Part shown: piece after piece, positions 34,041 through 42,775 of the stretch
Position numbering within the stretch: the stretch's first letter is position 1
How the letters are laid out: every line of letters begins with the position of its first letter
DNA from: Frondihabitans sucicola
Lineage (GTDB): Bacteria; Actinomycetota; Actinomycetes; Actinomycetales; Microbacteriaceae
Length of the DNA: 64,000 nt
Direction of reading: 5' to 3'
Assembly: GCF_030296615.1 (NCBI RefSeq)
Contig: NZ_AP027732.1
Location: forward strand, 992,001 to 1,056,000
Notes under the pieces: generated by a model
Database searches by the model: none
What the model was told of the DNA's origin: nothing
The model's input: only the letters and a program-made list of their open reading frames with translations
Made by a program: the position numbers and the translations under genes

Positions 34041-34080
34041 TATGTTCACATATGCGAGCGCCATGCGGGTGTGTGAACAC
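34041..34080 (-). promoter_or_regulatory. Probable IclR autoregulatory operator
   Basis: GTTCACA (34044-34050) and TGTGAAC (34072-34078) form an inverted repeat upstream of the IclR gene. The TGAAC half-sites match those in the ABC importer leader at 30001-30036. A sequence TATGCGAGCGCCA (34051-34063) also closely matches TATGCGAACGCCA before the importer (29980-29992). Confidence 0.55.
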
Positions 34081-34117
34081 GATGGCGGCTGGGGTAGGCG
34101 ACCGGGCGGCTGTCTCC

Positions 34118-35379
34118 TCAGAAGGTCGCAACCGCGCTGGCGACGAGCTCGTTCTGCGCGATCAGCCGACGCAGCTTCATGATCTTGCGTGGTTCGTTGA
34201 GCGTCGCAGCGCCGACCAGGCGATCGCCCCGGCGGAACAGGGCGACGAACGCCTCTTCGTCCGGGCCTCCGGAGACGAAGCTGACCGCGTCCGCGATCGC
34301 GGTGCCGACGAACTGGATGCGATTCCCGTACCAGTCGCTCCAGAAATACGGCACGGTCTCGTACGGTTCGGCCCGGTCGGGGAAGAGGGCGTTGAGGGCG
34401 GCGTGCGCTCCCTGATCGGCGGCGTTGGTCCAGTTCTCCAGGCGCATGGTGGTGTCGAGAAGGCCGTTCGGCCAGTGCGCGACGTCGCCGGCTGCGTACA
34501 CCCCGTCGGCCGAGGTTCGCAGGTACCGATCGCAGATCAGGCCGCCGTCGACCGGGCTCAACTCGAGTCCGGAGTCGGCCAGCCAGCCTGTTGCGGGTGC
34601 GGCGCCGACGCCGACGACGACGAGATCCGCGGCGATCAGTTCGCCGCCGACCAGGCGCACGCCCTCGACGTGGTCCTGTCCGATGACCCTCTCGATCTGA
34701 GCGGAGCACAGGAGGCGAGTCCCGTTGCGTCGGTGGAGATCGGAGATCGCCGCACCGACGACCTCTCCCACGGCTCGAACGAGAGGGACCGGTGAAGCCT
34801 CGACGATGGTGACCTTGGCACCCCGCTTCCGAGCCGACGAGGCGATCTCGGACCCGATGAACCCCGCCCCGATGATGACGACATCCGCGCCAGGGACGAT
34901 CGCCGAGCGGATCCTCGTCGCGTCGTCGACCGTTCGAAGGGTCTCGATTCCAGCCATTCGCGGAAGGTGCGACAGGACTCTCGGTGATGCTCCCGTCGCG
35001 ATGATCAGGCGGTCGTAGGGGATCGGCCCGTCGGACGTCCGGAGGATCTTGCGATCGTCGTCCAGCGACAGGACCTGGCATCCGAGACGGAGGTCGACCG
35101 AGAGGTCGTTCCGGAGCTCGTCCTCCGTGGCGAGATAGTCGACGACGCCGTCGACCTCGAGGAAGGCCTTCGAGAGGGGAGGGCGGTTGTACGGAAGGTG
35201 TCTCTCGGCACCGACGAAGGTGATCGATCCGGTGTATCCGTCGCGGCGAGCGGCTTGAACGGCGCTCACCCCGGCGAGTCCCGTTCCGACCACGACCAGT
35301 CCAGGATCGCCCGTCACGCGAGGACCGCCGAAGAGGCGACCGACCGCAGCGCGATCGTCGGTGTCAGGGAGGTTCTCAT
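34118..35379 (-). CDS. NAD(P)H:ferredoxin reductase (FAD-dependent, P450-type)
   Basis: The protein belongs to the putidaredoxin-reductase-like family: an FAD motif VVVGTGLAGVSAVQAAR, the NAD motif IIGAGFIGSEIASSARKRGA, and the second FAD motif DGVYAAGDVA. It would pass electrons from NAD(P)H to the ferredoxin at 15496. An uninterrupted reading frame is available from GTG 35317. However, ATG 35379 has a strong AAGGAAG ribosome site and lies 69 bases from an element also found 68 bases before the ferredoxin gene. It joins the main frame if one base is restored near 35364-35371, giving 420 residues, so I prefer that start. Confidence 0.85.
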
Positions 35380-35401
35380 GGCTGCTTCCTTGCGTGAGAC
35401 G

Positions 35402-35468
35402 GTGGTGAAAGCTAATCGCGAAAAGCCGCCGCCTTGAATGTCTTGAAGGATCAAAGCATGGATTTTTC
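35402..35468 (-). promoter_or_regulatory. Regulatory region of the ferredoxin reductase, shared with 15408-15474
   Basis: On the minus strand, GAAAAATCCATG-CT-TTGATC (35468-35449) is followed after exactly 33 bases by TTAGCTTTCACCAC (35415-35402). It differs at two of 20 and one of 14 positions from the ferredoxin-P450 promoter. It lies in the divergent gap between the reductase and the AraC regulator. Confidence 0.75.
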
Positions 35469-35540
35469 ACTCAGGGACGAACTGCCTAGCTGAATGGGGC
35501 CCGTCAAATCAAGGAACGGTCGATCGCGTACTCTGGACGA

Positions 35541-36440
35541 ATGCCACCGGTGCAGAGCGAACCGTCCGCCAGCGATTCCGTGGCGCGGAGCGGCGGCCCC
35601 GCTGTCGTCCACGCGGCGACGTACCACATGAAGCGAGGCGAGGTGCTCCACAACACCTACGTCGAGAGCGTCTGTTTCGTCTGGACCGTCAGCGGATCGG
35701 GGACGATCGAATGCAACGGCGAGACCTTCGGCGACTCCGGCGATTTCATGCTGCGCCTCCCGTGGGGGCACGAGGTGCGAGCCACGTGTAACGCACCGTT
35801 CCAGTTCGGCGTCGTGCACGTCGTCCCGTGGCTCGAGCAAGCCGACGACTTCGTCGCTCGAGTGGCGGTTCGGAGCGGCGATCCGCTCCTCGGCGCTCCC
35901 GGACGCAGCGGTCGTGGGTCGGGGCCGGCGATCGCGGCGATCCCCGCCCACTCGCCGTCCGGCGCACGCCTCACCGACCTCGCGACGTACACGGTCAGCC
36001 GATTCCTCGAAGAACGCGTCGAGGAATCGGCCCTTCGATCCCTCGGCGTCCTCCTCATGGACGAGAGCCGGGACTGGGATCACAGCGCCTCGGGCCGGCA
36101 GTATCCGGCGTCACTCAACCGGATGATGCGCTTCGTCGACGAGAACCTGCGATCGCCCCTCACGGCCCGTGTCATCGCCGACTCCGCGGCCGTGAGCACA
36201 TCGACCGCGGAGCGGCTGTTCCTCCGCCACACGGGCACGTCGGTCCGCGCGTGGCTGCGTCGGCGTCGAATGAAGGTGGCGTCCGTTCTCCTGCAGAACA
36301 GCGACATGCATGTCCGCGAGGTGGCCATCAGCGTGGGCATACCGGACGCCTTCTACTTCTCGCGCGTCTTCACCGCCGCCTTCGGCGTGCCACCCAGCCA
36401 GTACGCGGACAGCGTGGTGAGGAGCAGATCCAGCCGGTGA
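35541..36440 (+). CDS. AraC family transcriptional regulator
   Basis: The 299-residue protein has an N-terminal cupin-like sensing domain (VCFVWTVSGSGTIECNGETF, GDFMLRLPWGHEV). The C-terminal AraC domain has two helix-turn-helix motifs: PLTARVIADSAAVSTSTAERLF, then MHVREVAISVGIPDAFYFSRVF, with the usual FGVPPSQY end. It is divergent from the ferredoxin reductase. The shared element in that gap and before the ferredoxin-P450 operon makes it the likely activator of both. ATG 35541 is the only start giving a complete cupin domain. Confidence 0.9.
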   Translation: MPPVQSEPSASDSVARSGGPAVVHAATYHMKRGEVLHNTYVESVCFVWTVSGSGTIECNGETFGDSGDFMLRLPWGHEVRATCNAPFQFGVVHVVPWLEQADDFVARVAVRSGDPLLGAPGRSGRGSGPAIAAIPAHSPSGARLTDLATYTVSRFLEERVEESALRSLGVLLMDESRDWDHSASGRQYPASLNRMMRFVDENLRSPLTARVIADSAAVSTSTAERLFLRHTGTSVRAWLRRRRMKVASVLLQNSDMHVREVAISVGIPDAFYFSRVFTAAFGVPPSQYADSVVRSRSSR

Positions 36441-36455
36441 CCGACCGACATCGGG

Positions 36456-37654
36456 TCACCCGCAGAAGGCGGTGTCGAGAGTCGTCTCGACGTCGTGCGC
36501 GATCCTGACGATCTTGGCCTCGCCGGTCGCGAGGGCCTGGGGGAGGGCGGTGACGGCGATGGTGACGGCTTTGCCGCTGGCGTCGACACCGTTCCGGGTC
36601 TCGTAGCCGGGGATGTCGCCGCCGTGGCCCCAGATGGCTCGGCCGCAGCTGAGCGGGTAGCGGGCCAGTCCCAGGCCGTATCCGGCGTTCGCCCAGACAT
36701 CGTCGTAGGGAACCGTGGTCTTCATCTGCGTGAGTTCGGCGGGATCGAGAAGGCGTCCGCCGAGGAGGGCCTTCATGAAGCGGTTGAGATCGCTGGGCGA
36801 CGCGACGATCTCGCCGGCGGCCCACGCCCAGGACGGGTCGCTGACGGTGATGTCCTCGAGCTTCCCGGTCGTGGTGTTGTTGTACCCCCGCGCGTGCGGG
36901 CCGTGGATGCGGGAGTCGCCGGGCGCCGGGAACGTCGTGTGCTTCAGGTGGAGCCTGTCGATGATGCGATCCGAGATCAGCTCGCCGATGGGCCGGCCGG
37001 TGACCCTATCGGCGAGGAGGCCCGCGACGGCGTAGTTGGTGTTGCTGTACTCGAACCTGCTGCCGGGAGCGAAGTCGGCCGGCATCGACAGGGCCCGATC
37101 GATCAGATCCCTCGGAGAGAGGTAGGTGTTCCGGATGGCGAAGAGGTCGGTGCCGAAGGTGAGGGTGTAGTTCGGCAGACCGCTCTTGTGCTGAAGCAGC
37201 TGCCGGACCGTGATCTTCCTTCCGTCGATGCCCGTGCCCCGGAGGAGCCCGGGGAGATAGCGGTCGACGGGCTGATCGAGAGAGACCTTGCCCTCCTGGA
37301 CGAGCTGCAGGATCACGACGGAGGTGAACATCTTGGTGTTGCTTCCGATCCTGACCAGGCCGTCGGCCGGGGAGCGGTGGTCGAGCCGAGCTTGGACACT
37401 CCCGCGGTGTAGGTGGTGACGTGGCCGTCGGGATCGGTGACGGTCGCGGTGGCGCCGGGGAACCCGTCTCGACTGACGAGGCGGTTCAGACTGGTCTGCA
37501 GCGAGTCCTGCTTCTGCGCTCCCCAGGCGGTCGGGACGAGCGCGGAGGCGGCGGTCGACACCGCAGCGGCCACCCCGACGATCGCCCAGATGCGGCGGCG
37601 TCGGTGACGGCGAGTGGCGGTGGATGAGTGGGTGATGAGATCGTCTTTCGTCAT
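36456..37654 (-). CDS. Secreted DD-peptidase/beta-lactamase-like serine hydrolase, frame interrupted by one missing base
   Basis: ATG 37654 opens a frame with an Arg-rich N terminus and a signal segment (RRRIWAIVGVAAAVSTAASA), then NRLVSRDGFPGATATVTD. The frame changes at the GGGG run 37369-37372. The body continues with the S-x-x-K motif IGSNTKMF, Y-S-N (FEYSNTNYAV) and HGGDIPGYE, typical of Streptomyces R61-type DD-carboxypeptidases. One added base gives 399 residues. It would act outside the membrane on peptidoglycan stem peptides or related substrates. It is divergent from an ABC exporter with a two-component system. Confidence 0.83.
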
Positions 37655-37762
37655 GCCTCCACCGTGACTCCCCGCGGCCCGCTGCACCCCGGCCGGTCGG
37701 CTGGTCCGAGGACTGGCCGTTTGGCGGGGGATCTCGAACGCGGACGGAGGGAGCGTTGACCC

Positions 37763-38511
37763 ATGACAACGAATCAGGACGATCCCATTGCGATCGCACA
37801 CCTTCACAAGGAGTTCCGCGGGCACGCGGCCGTCGACGACATCAGCTTCACCGTTCCGCGCGGTCGCGTGGTCGGCCTGCTCGGCCCGAACGGCGCGGGC
37901 AAGACCACCACGATGCGCATGCTCCTCGGCCTGGCAGGCATCACCCGGGGAACCGCGACGGTCCTCGGCCGGCCCTATGGCGAGCTGACCTCGCCGGCGC
38001 GGTCGGTCGGAGCCGTTCTGGACGCCGGTGGCCTGCACCCGGGACGGACGGGGCGCCAGCACCTGCTGATCGCCGCCGCCGCGGTGGGCGCACCGCGATC
38101 GAAGGCGGACGAGCTGCTCGACGAGGTGGGCCTGGCATCCGGCGCGCACCGGAAGATCGGCACCTGGTCGCTCGGCATGCGCCAGCGACTCGCGTTGGCC
38201 ACCGCGCTCCTCGGCGACCCCCGGGTGCTCGTCCTCGACGAGCCCGCGAACGGTCTCGACCCGGTCGGCACACGTTGGCTCCGCGACCGACTCGCCTCGT
38301 TCGCGCTGGCCGGGGATCGGTGCTGCTGTCGTCCCACCTCCTGGCGGAGGTGGCCCAGGTCGCCGACGACGTCGTCGTGATCGTCGACGGCCGCATCGCG
38401 GGTGGTGGCAGCGTCGCCGCGCTGACCGACGCGAGCGAGGGCGGCCTCGAATCGTTCTACCTCGACCTGGTCTCGGGCGGCGTGGACGACGACACGAAAG
38501 CGGTGCGCTGA
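37763..38511 (+). CDS. ABC exporter ATP-binding protein, frame interrupted by one missing base
   Basis: The DRA-type ATPase has Walker A LLGPNGAGKTTTM, signature WSLGMRQRLALA and Walker B VLVLDEPANGLDP. The frame is lost at the GGGG run 38312-38315. Downstream, VLLSSHLLAEVAQVADDVVVI with the H-loop His continues in the next frame to 38511. One added G gives 249 residues. It pairs with the ABC-2 permease whose ATG overlaps its stop. Such pairs export drugs, peptides or lipids. Co-location with a histidine kinase and response regulator suggests stress-induced expression. Confidence 0.85.
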
Positions 38512-39338
38512 TGTTCCGTTCGGAGATCTTGAAGGCCGCGTCCCTGACCTCCACCCGGGTCGTCTTCGGCGTCGGAGTCCTCGGCCTCCTGGCCACCCAG
38601 ATCCTGCTCGTGACCCTGCTGCCCGCTCTCGCCAGTGGAGCGCTGCGTCCGCAGGGCGAGAACCTCGGTTCGGAACTCCCCGGCGTCGACCTGTCGTCGG
38701 GCTCCTTCCAGTACTCCGCCCTCAGCGTGTTCGGCGACGGTGGCTCGTCGGGTTCGCTCGGTCTCGCCGTCCTCGGAGCACTGGCGCTCGGGCTGCTCGT
38801 CGCCACCACCGACTACCGATTCGGCGGCATCGTCGGAACCGCGCTCGCGGAACCCCGCCGACTGCGGATCCTGCTGGACAAGGTGGCCGCGACGGGCGTC
38901 TTCGCCGCCCTCCTCGGCGTCGTCTACGCCGTGATCTCGGTCGTCGTGGTCGTCGGGACCGTGCAGTTGTCGCCTGCGGCGCGCCTGCGCGTGTCCGGGC
39001 TCGACATCCTCAGCACCTCGGCCCGCGGCGTGGTGGCGGTCGTCCTGCTGTCCCTCCTCGGCCTCGGTGTCGGGCTGCTCGTCCGGAGCCAACTCGCCGG
39101 ATTCCTGACCCTCGGCGCCATCGTCGTCGGCGAACCCCTCGTGCAGGGAATGGCCGGCCTCCTCGCGGGCGGCGCTCCCGGCTGGACGCAGCTCCTCCCG
39201 GTGACGCTGAGCCACGCGATCGTCCGCAGCTTCAGCGCCTCCGGCACCAACCCCGGCGTGGCTCTCCTGGTGCTCGGGGTCGAGGTGGCGGCGGTGCTCG
39301 CGGCGGCCGGAGTGGCGCTGAGGCGTCGAGACCTGTGA
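38511..39338 (+). CDS. ABC-2 type transporter permease
   Basis: The 275-residue membrane protein has about six hydrophobic segments, including VFGVGVLGLLATQILLVTLL, LGLAVLGALALGLLVATTDY and VAVVLLSLLGLGVGLLV. The sequence TTDYRFGGIVGTALAEPRR lies between helices, as is typical for ABC-2 permeases of actinobacterial drug or peptide exporters. Its ATG overlaps the ATPase stop by one base. It forms an exporter with the upstream ATPase. Confidence 0.82.
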   Translation: MFRSEILKAASLTSTRVVFGVGVLGLLATQILLVTLLPALASGALRPQGENLGSELPGVDLSSGSFQYSALSVFGDGGSSGSLGLAVLGALALGLLVATTDYRFGGIVGTALAEPRRLRILLDKVAATGVFAALLGVVYAVISVVVVVGTVQLSPAARLRVSGLDILSTSARGVVAVVLLSLLGLGVGLLVRSQLAGFLTLGAIVVGEPLVQGMAGLLAGGAPGWTQLLPVTLSHAIVRSFSASGTNPGVALLVLGVEVAAVLAAAGVALRRRDL

Positions 39339-40651
39339 CGAGGGGGCAGGATCCCGCCGCCGCGAGCAGGAACGTCCCGGACAATGGCAGGGTGACCACA
39401 CAGAACCCGAGCCGCACCCCGATCGGGGAGGTGCTCTGGCGCGGGCTGCCCTCCCTGCTCGTGATCGTCGTCGCAGCCGGACTCGCGCTGGGCGAGGTCG
39501 CCCAGCGCAGCGCCGTGGGTCGCGACGTGCTGGGCGGCTCCAGCCTCGTGCACGGCCCGGTGGTGCTCGTCGTCGTCCTGGTCGCCGCGCAGGGCATCCT
39601 GCTCTGGTGGCGACAGCGGTTCGCCGGCAGCGTCCTCCTCGCCGTCACCGTGATCGACATGGCGCTGCTCGTCGTCACCCGGGGCGACCTCGGTGTCGGG
39701 TCCATCGCCGTCCTGGTGGCCGCGTACGTGCTCGGACTGCGCTCGCTCGGTCGCCCCGACCTGCTGATCCTGACCGGGGCTGCGGCCGTGTCGACCGTCG
39801 CCGCGTGGATCGCCTACGCCGGTGGCGACACCGTCCCGCGCGGGCTCGAACTGCCTCTCGCCGTATTTCGCACCCTGCTGACCTATCTGCTCCCGGTCCT
39901 GATCGCTCATCTCGTCGGTACCCGGGCGCGCATCCTGGAGGGACTCCGCGAGCGCGCCGAATACGCCGAGCGGGAGCGCGCCCTCCTGGCCCGGGAGGCG
40001 GTCGAGAAAGAACGGACCCTGATGGCACGTGAGCTGCACGACATCGCCGCGCACCATCTCTCCGGAATGATCCTCGGATCGCAGGCGGCCCGAGCGCTCG
40101 TCGACGCCGATCCGACGCGGGCGGGCGAGTACATGGGCGACGTCGCCCGGGAAGCGCAGCAGACCCTCGCGAACCTGCGCCAGACCGTCGGGCTTCTCCG
40201 GACCGACTCCGAAGGGTCCCGGTCTCCGGCGCCCGACATCGGCCAGATCCCCGACCTCGTGGAGAGCCTGACGGCCGCGGGGATGGACATCGACCTCCGG
40301 ACGACGGGGACGCCGCGACCCCTCGGGCCCGTGGCGGAGATCAGCGCGTATCGCATGGTGCAGGAGTCTCTCGTGAACGCTCGACGTCACGCTCCGGCGG
40401 CGCGCTGCACGGTGCTGCTGGCCTACCGGGACGGCGGCGCCGACATCACCGTCACCAACGAGCGCGCCACGAGACCCGCCGGGCCGGGTGGAGGCGGTGG
40501 CTTCGGTCTCGTGGGCATGGAGGAGCGTGCCGTTCTCACGGGGGCTCGATTGACGACCGGTCCGACGGCCGAGGGCGGTTGGGAGAACCACCTGGTCCTG
40601 CCACCGCAGGACACACCCGGCTCGTTCTTCCGGACGGGCGAGGACTCGTGA
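39335..40651 (+). CDS. Sensor histidine kinase, NarL/LiaS-type
   Basis: The 438-residue protein has an N-terminal membrane domain with five or six helices and no large extracellular loop. The dimerisation/phosphoacceptor helix has ERTLMARELHDIAAHHLSGM, with the phosphorylated His in ELHD. A short ATPase domain follows with AYRMVQESLVNARRHAPAA and GGGFGLVGMEERA. It probably senses a signal within the membrane and phosphorylates the next gene product. GTG 39335 overlaps the permease stop; GTG 39392 is an alternative. Confidence 0.88.
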   Translation: MTRGQDPAAASRNVPDNGRVTTQNPSRTPIGEVLWRGLPSLLVIVVAAGLALGEVAQRSAVGRDVLGGSSLVHGPVVLVVVLVAAQGILLWWRQRFAGSVLLAVTVIDMALLVVTRGDLGVGSIAVLVAAYVLGLRSLGRPDLLILTGAAAVSTVAAWIAYAGGDTVPRGLELPLAVFRTLLTYLLPVLIAHLVGTRARILEGLRERAEYAERERALLAREAVEKERTLMARELHDIAAHHLSGMILGSQAARALVDADPTRAGEYMGDVAREAQQTLANLRQTVGLLRTDSEGSRSPAPDIGQIPDLVESLTAAGMDIDLRTTGTPRPLGPVAEISAYRMVQESLVNARRHAPAARCTVLLAYRDGGADITVTNERATRPAGPGGGGGFGLVGMEERAVLTGARLTTGPTAEGGWENHLVLPPQDTPGSFFRTGEDS

Positions 40652-41307
40652 TCCGCGTCCTCGTCGCCGACGACCAGGCGATCGTGCGCGCGGGCTTCAC
40701 CGTCATCGTGGAGGCCGAGGGCGACATGGAGGTCGTCGGAGCGGCCGAGGACGGCTACGAAGCCGTCCGACTGGCCCAGGAGCTGCGACCGGACGTCGTC
40801 TGCATGGACATCCGGATGCCGGGTCGAGACGGCATCGAGGCGACCCGGATCCTGTCGGCCGACCCGGCAGGCGCGATCCCGGTGCTCGTCGTCACCACAT
40901 TCGATCTCGACGACTACGTCTTCGGAGCTCTGGAGGCGGGCGCCTCCGGCTTCCTGCTGAAAGGGGCCGACGAGACGACGCTCCTGTCGGCCATCCGCTC
41001 GGTCGCCGCCGGCGACGGCACGCTCGATCAGAAGCTGACCAGGAGGGTCCTGACGGAGTTCGCCACTCGCCGTCCTGCGCCTCGAACGGCCGACCCGGCC
41101 TCGGCGAGTCGCCTCACCCAGCGCGAGATCGAGATCCTGCAACTGCTCTGCACCGGGCTCTCCAACCAGGAGATCGCCGGCGCGCTCTTCATCGAGCCGT
41201 CGACGGTGAAGTACCACCTGGCGGGTCTTCTCGGAAAGATCGGCGCCCGCGACCGGCTGCAGGCGGTCGTCTGGGCGTTCCGGAACGGGTACTCCGCGCC
41301 CGAGTGA
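40648..41307 (+). CDS. NarL/FixJ-type response regulator
   Basis: The 219-residue regulator has a receiver domain (VLVADDQAIVRAGF, phosphorylated Asp54 in CMDIRMPG, Lys in LLKGADE) and a LuxR-type helix-turn-helix (LTQREIEILQLLCTGLSNQEIAGALFIEPSTVKYHLAGLLGKI, in parts). GTG 40648 overlaps the kinase stop (GTGA). Together with the kinase it likely controls the ABC exporter and possibly the divergent serine hydrolase. Confidence 0.93.
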   Translation: MIRVLVADDQAIVRAGFTVIVEAEGDMEVVGAAEDGYEAVRLAQELRPDVVCMDIRMPGRDGIEATRILSADPAGAIPVLVVTTFDLDDYVFGALEAGASGFLLKGADETTLLSAIRSVAAGDGTLDQKLTRRVLTEFATRRPAPRTADPASASRLTQREIEILQLLCTGLSNQEIAGALFIEPSTVKYHLAGLLGKIGARDRLQAVVWAFRNGYSAPE

Positions 41308-41355
41308 CGGCGACACCGCAGGCCGCCCGGCGCTTGCGTTCGGGTACCGAATCGC

Positions 41356-42065
41356 TCAGCCGGCCCCGGCGGCGAGGAGGTTGGCGATCGCGTTGTTGGT
41401 GACGTGGACGATCACGCCGGGCCAGATCGAGCCGCTTCGCCGGTAGAGCTCGGCGGCGACGATGCCTTCGACGATCGCCGTGAGGTAGGCGATGTTGAAG
41501 CCGTTCAGCCCGTGGAAGAACATGAAGACGACGGCGCTGCCGAGAACGCCGGGCACCCATCCCCAGCGGAGGAGGACGGTGGCGAGGACCCCGCGGAAGA
41601 GCACCTCTTCGCCGATCGGCGTGAGGACGCCCAAGAACAGGGTCGACAGGATGAGCGCCAGGACGCCGCCCTGCGCGGCAGTGTTGTACGTGGCCTGGAC
41701 GTTCTCGGGCACCCCGAAGATCACGGTGTAGCCCGCGACGAGGAGGCGCGCGACGATCCAGACGACCACCCCGCCGCCGATGCCGATGAAGACCCACCGC
41801 CAGCGCGTGCGTCGAACACCGAAGGGCCGGAGCGCGCGGACCCGAAGGCTCAGCGCGGCGAGGAACGCGACGATCCCGGCCACGCCCGAGAGCGCACCGA
41901 GCGCCAGGCCGTAGCCGACGGCGTGAGCGGTGTCGAGGCCGGCGGCCTTCAGCAGCGGTGGGACGCCGTAGGAGACGAGCCCGAAGACGACCAGGCCGAT
42001 GACGGCTTCCGGGATGCCCGGGCGGGCTCTGCGCTCGCCCTCGGGGAGGGGGATGCGGTGGTCAC
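41356..42065 (-). CDS. CPBP family intramembrane metalloprotease, frame interrupted near its start
   Basis: The membrane protein carries the Abi/CPBP motifs: PIGEEVLFRGVLA (E-E-x-x-x-R), VVFMFFHGLNGFN (F-x-x-x-H) and VIVHVTNNAIAN (H-x-x-x-N). Upstream sequence continues in the same frame through EAVIGLVVFGLVSYGVPPLL but lacks a start codon. GTG 42065, with AAGGAG upstream, connects if one base is restored at the G5 run 42048-42052, giving 236 residues. Family members act in prenyl-protein processing, self-immunity to peptides, or sigma-factor signalling; the role here is unknown. It lies 52 bases downstream of the TetR gene. Confidence 0.82.
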
Positions 42066-42117
42066 GGGTGGTGCTCCTTCGGCTCAGACGCGTCGGGGAC
42101 GCGGTGTGGAGGGGTGC

Positions 42118-42711
42118 CTATCGTGCTGTGTCCTCGGTCATCGCCGAGTCGCGCCAGGTGCGCAGGATCGCGTCGAGACAGTTCAGGATCCGGCTCCAGG
42201 ATGCTTCGGGGTCGTCGGCACGGCGGCGGAGCATGCCCGTCCGTTCCAGCTCGACGAACCCGTTGATCGTGGAATCGAGCATCCGGGACGCGTGTACGAG
42301 CTCGCCCTCGGGGATGTCGTAGCCGCGCAGGGCGGCCAGGCCGAGGGTGCGCAGCCGGGCCTCCGCTCTGGAGGTCGAGATGCTGGACGAGAAAGGGTGC
42401 AGCAGGGCGGCCCACCGTCCCGGGTGGTCGCGGCCGTAGACGCGCTGTGCCTCGGCGAGCCCCACGAGAGCGTCTCGGCCGGAGCGGCCGGCGACTTGGA
42501 CCTCGATCGCGCCCGAGACCTCGTCGAGCGCGAGCTCGCGGACGCCGTCGAGCACGGCAGCCCGGTCTTTCACGTGCGCGTAGAGGCTGGCCGTCTGCAC
42601 GCCCAGCTGTCGCGCGACGGCGGTCAGAGTGATCGAGTCGAAACCGTCGCGGTCAGCGGCGTCGGCCGCGGCCCGAATGATGGCGTCCGGCTTCAGATTC
42701 GCGCGAGGCAT
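42118..42711 (-). CDS. TetR family transcriptional regulator (WHG-domain type)
   Basis: The 197-residue protein has a TetR helix-turn-helix (FDSITLTAVARQLGVQTASLYAHVKDRAAVLDGV, in parts) and a C-terminal domain resembling the WHG type (DHPGRWAALLHPF, GYDIPEGELVHASRMLDSTINGFVELE). Its start codon lies inside a 21-bp inverted repeat, a probable autoregulatory operator, which also serves the divergent acyltransferase gene. It is co-directional with the CPBP protease gene. Confidence 0.88.
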   Translation of the reverse strand: MPRANLKPDAIIRAAADAADRDGFDSITLTAVARQLGVQTASLYAHVKDRAAVLDGVRELALDEVSGAIEVQVAGRSGRDALVGLAEAQRVYGRDHPGRWAALLHPFSSSISTSRAEARLRTLGLAALRGYDIPEGELVHASRMLDSTINGFVELERTGMLRRRADDPEASWSRILNCLDAILRTWRDSAMTEDTAR

Positions 42712-42730
42712 GGTGTCAAACTAACACCAT
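42710..42730. promoter_or_regulatory. TetR operator over the regulator start codon
   Basis: ATGGTGT (42710-42716) and ACACCAT (42724-42730) form a perfect inverted repeat with a 7-base centre. It covers the TetR start codon and lies 45 bases before the divergent acyltransferase ATG. Confidence 0.75.
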
Positions 42731-42775
42731 TAGGCTTTTGTTGCATGCTTATAGGTTCTGTGGAATCATCGCCGG

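Noticed and set aside
34041..34064. ATG 34064 as the IclR start
   Set aside because: It has no ribosome binding site and would place the inverted repeat across its own 5' coding end. GTG 33998 with AAGGGAAG is preferred.
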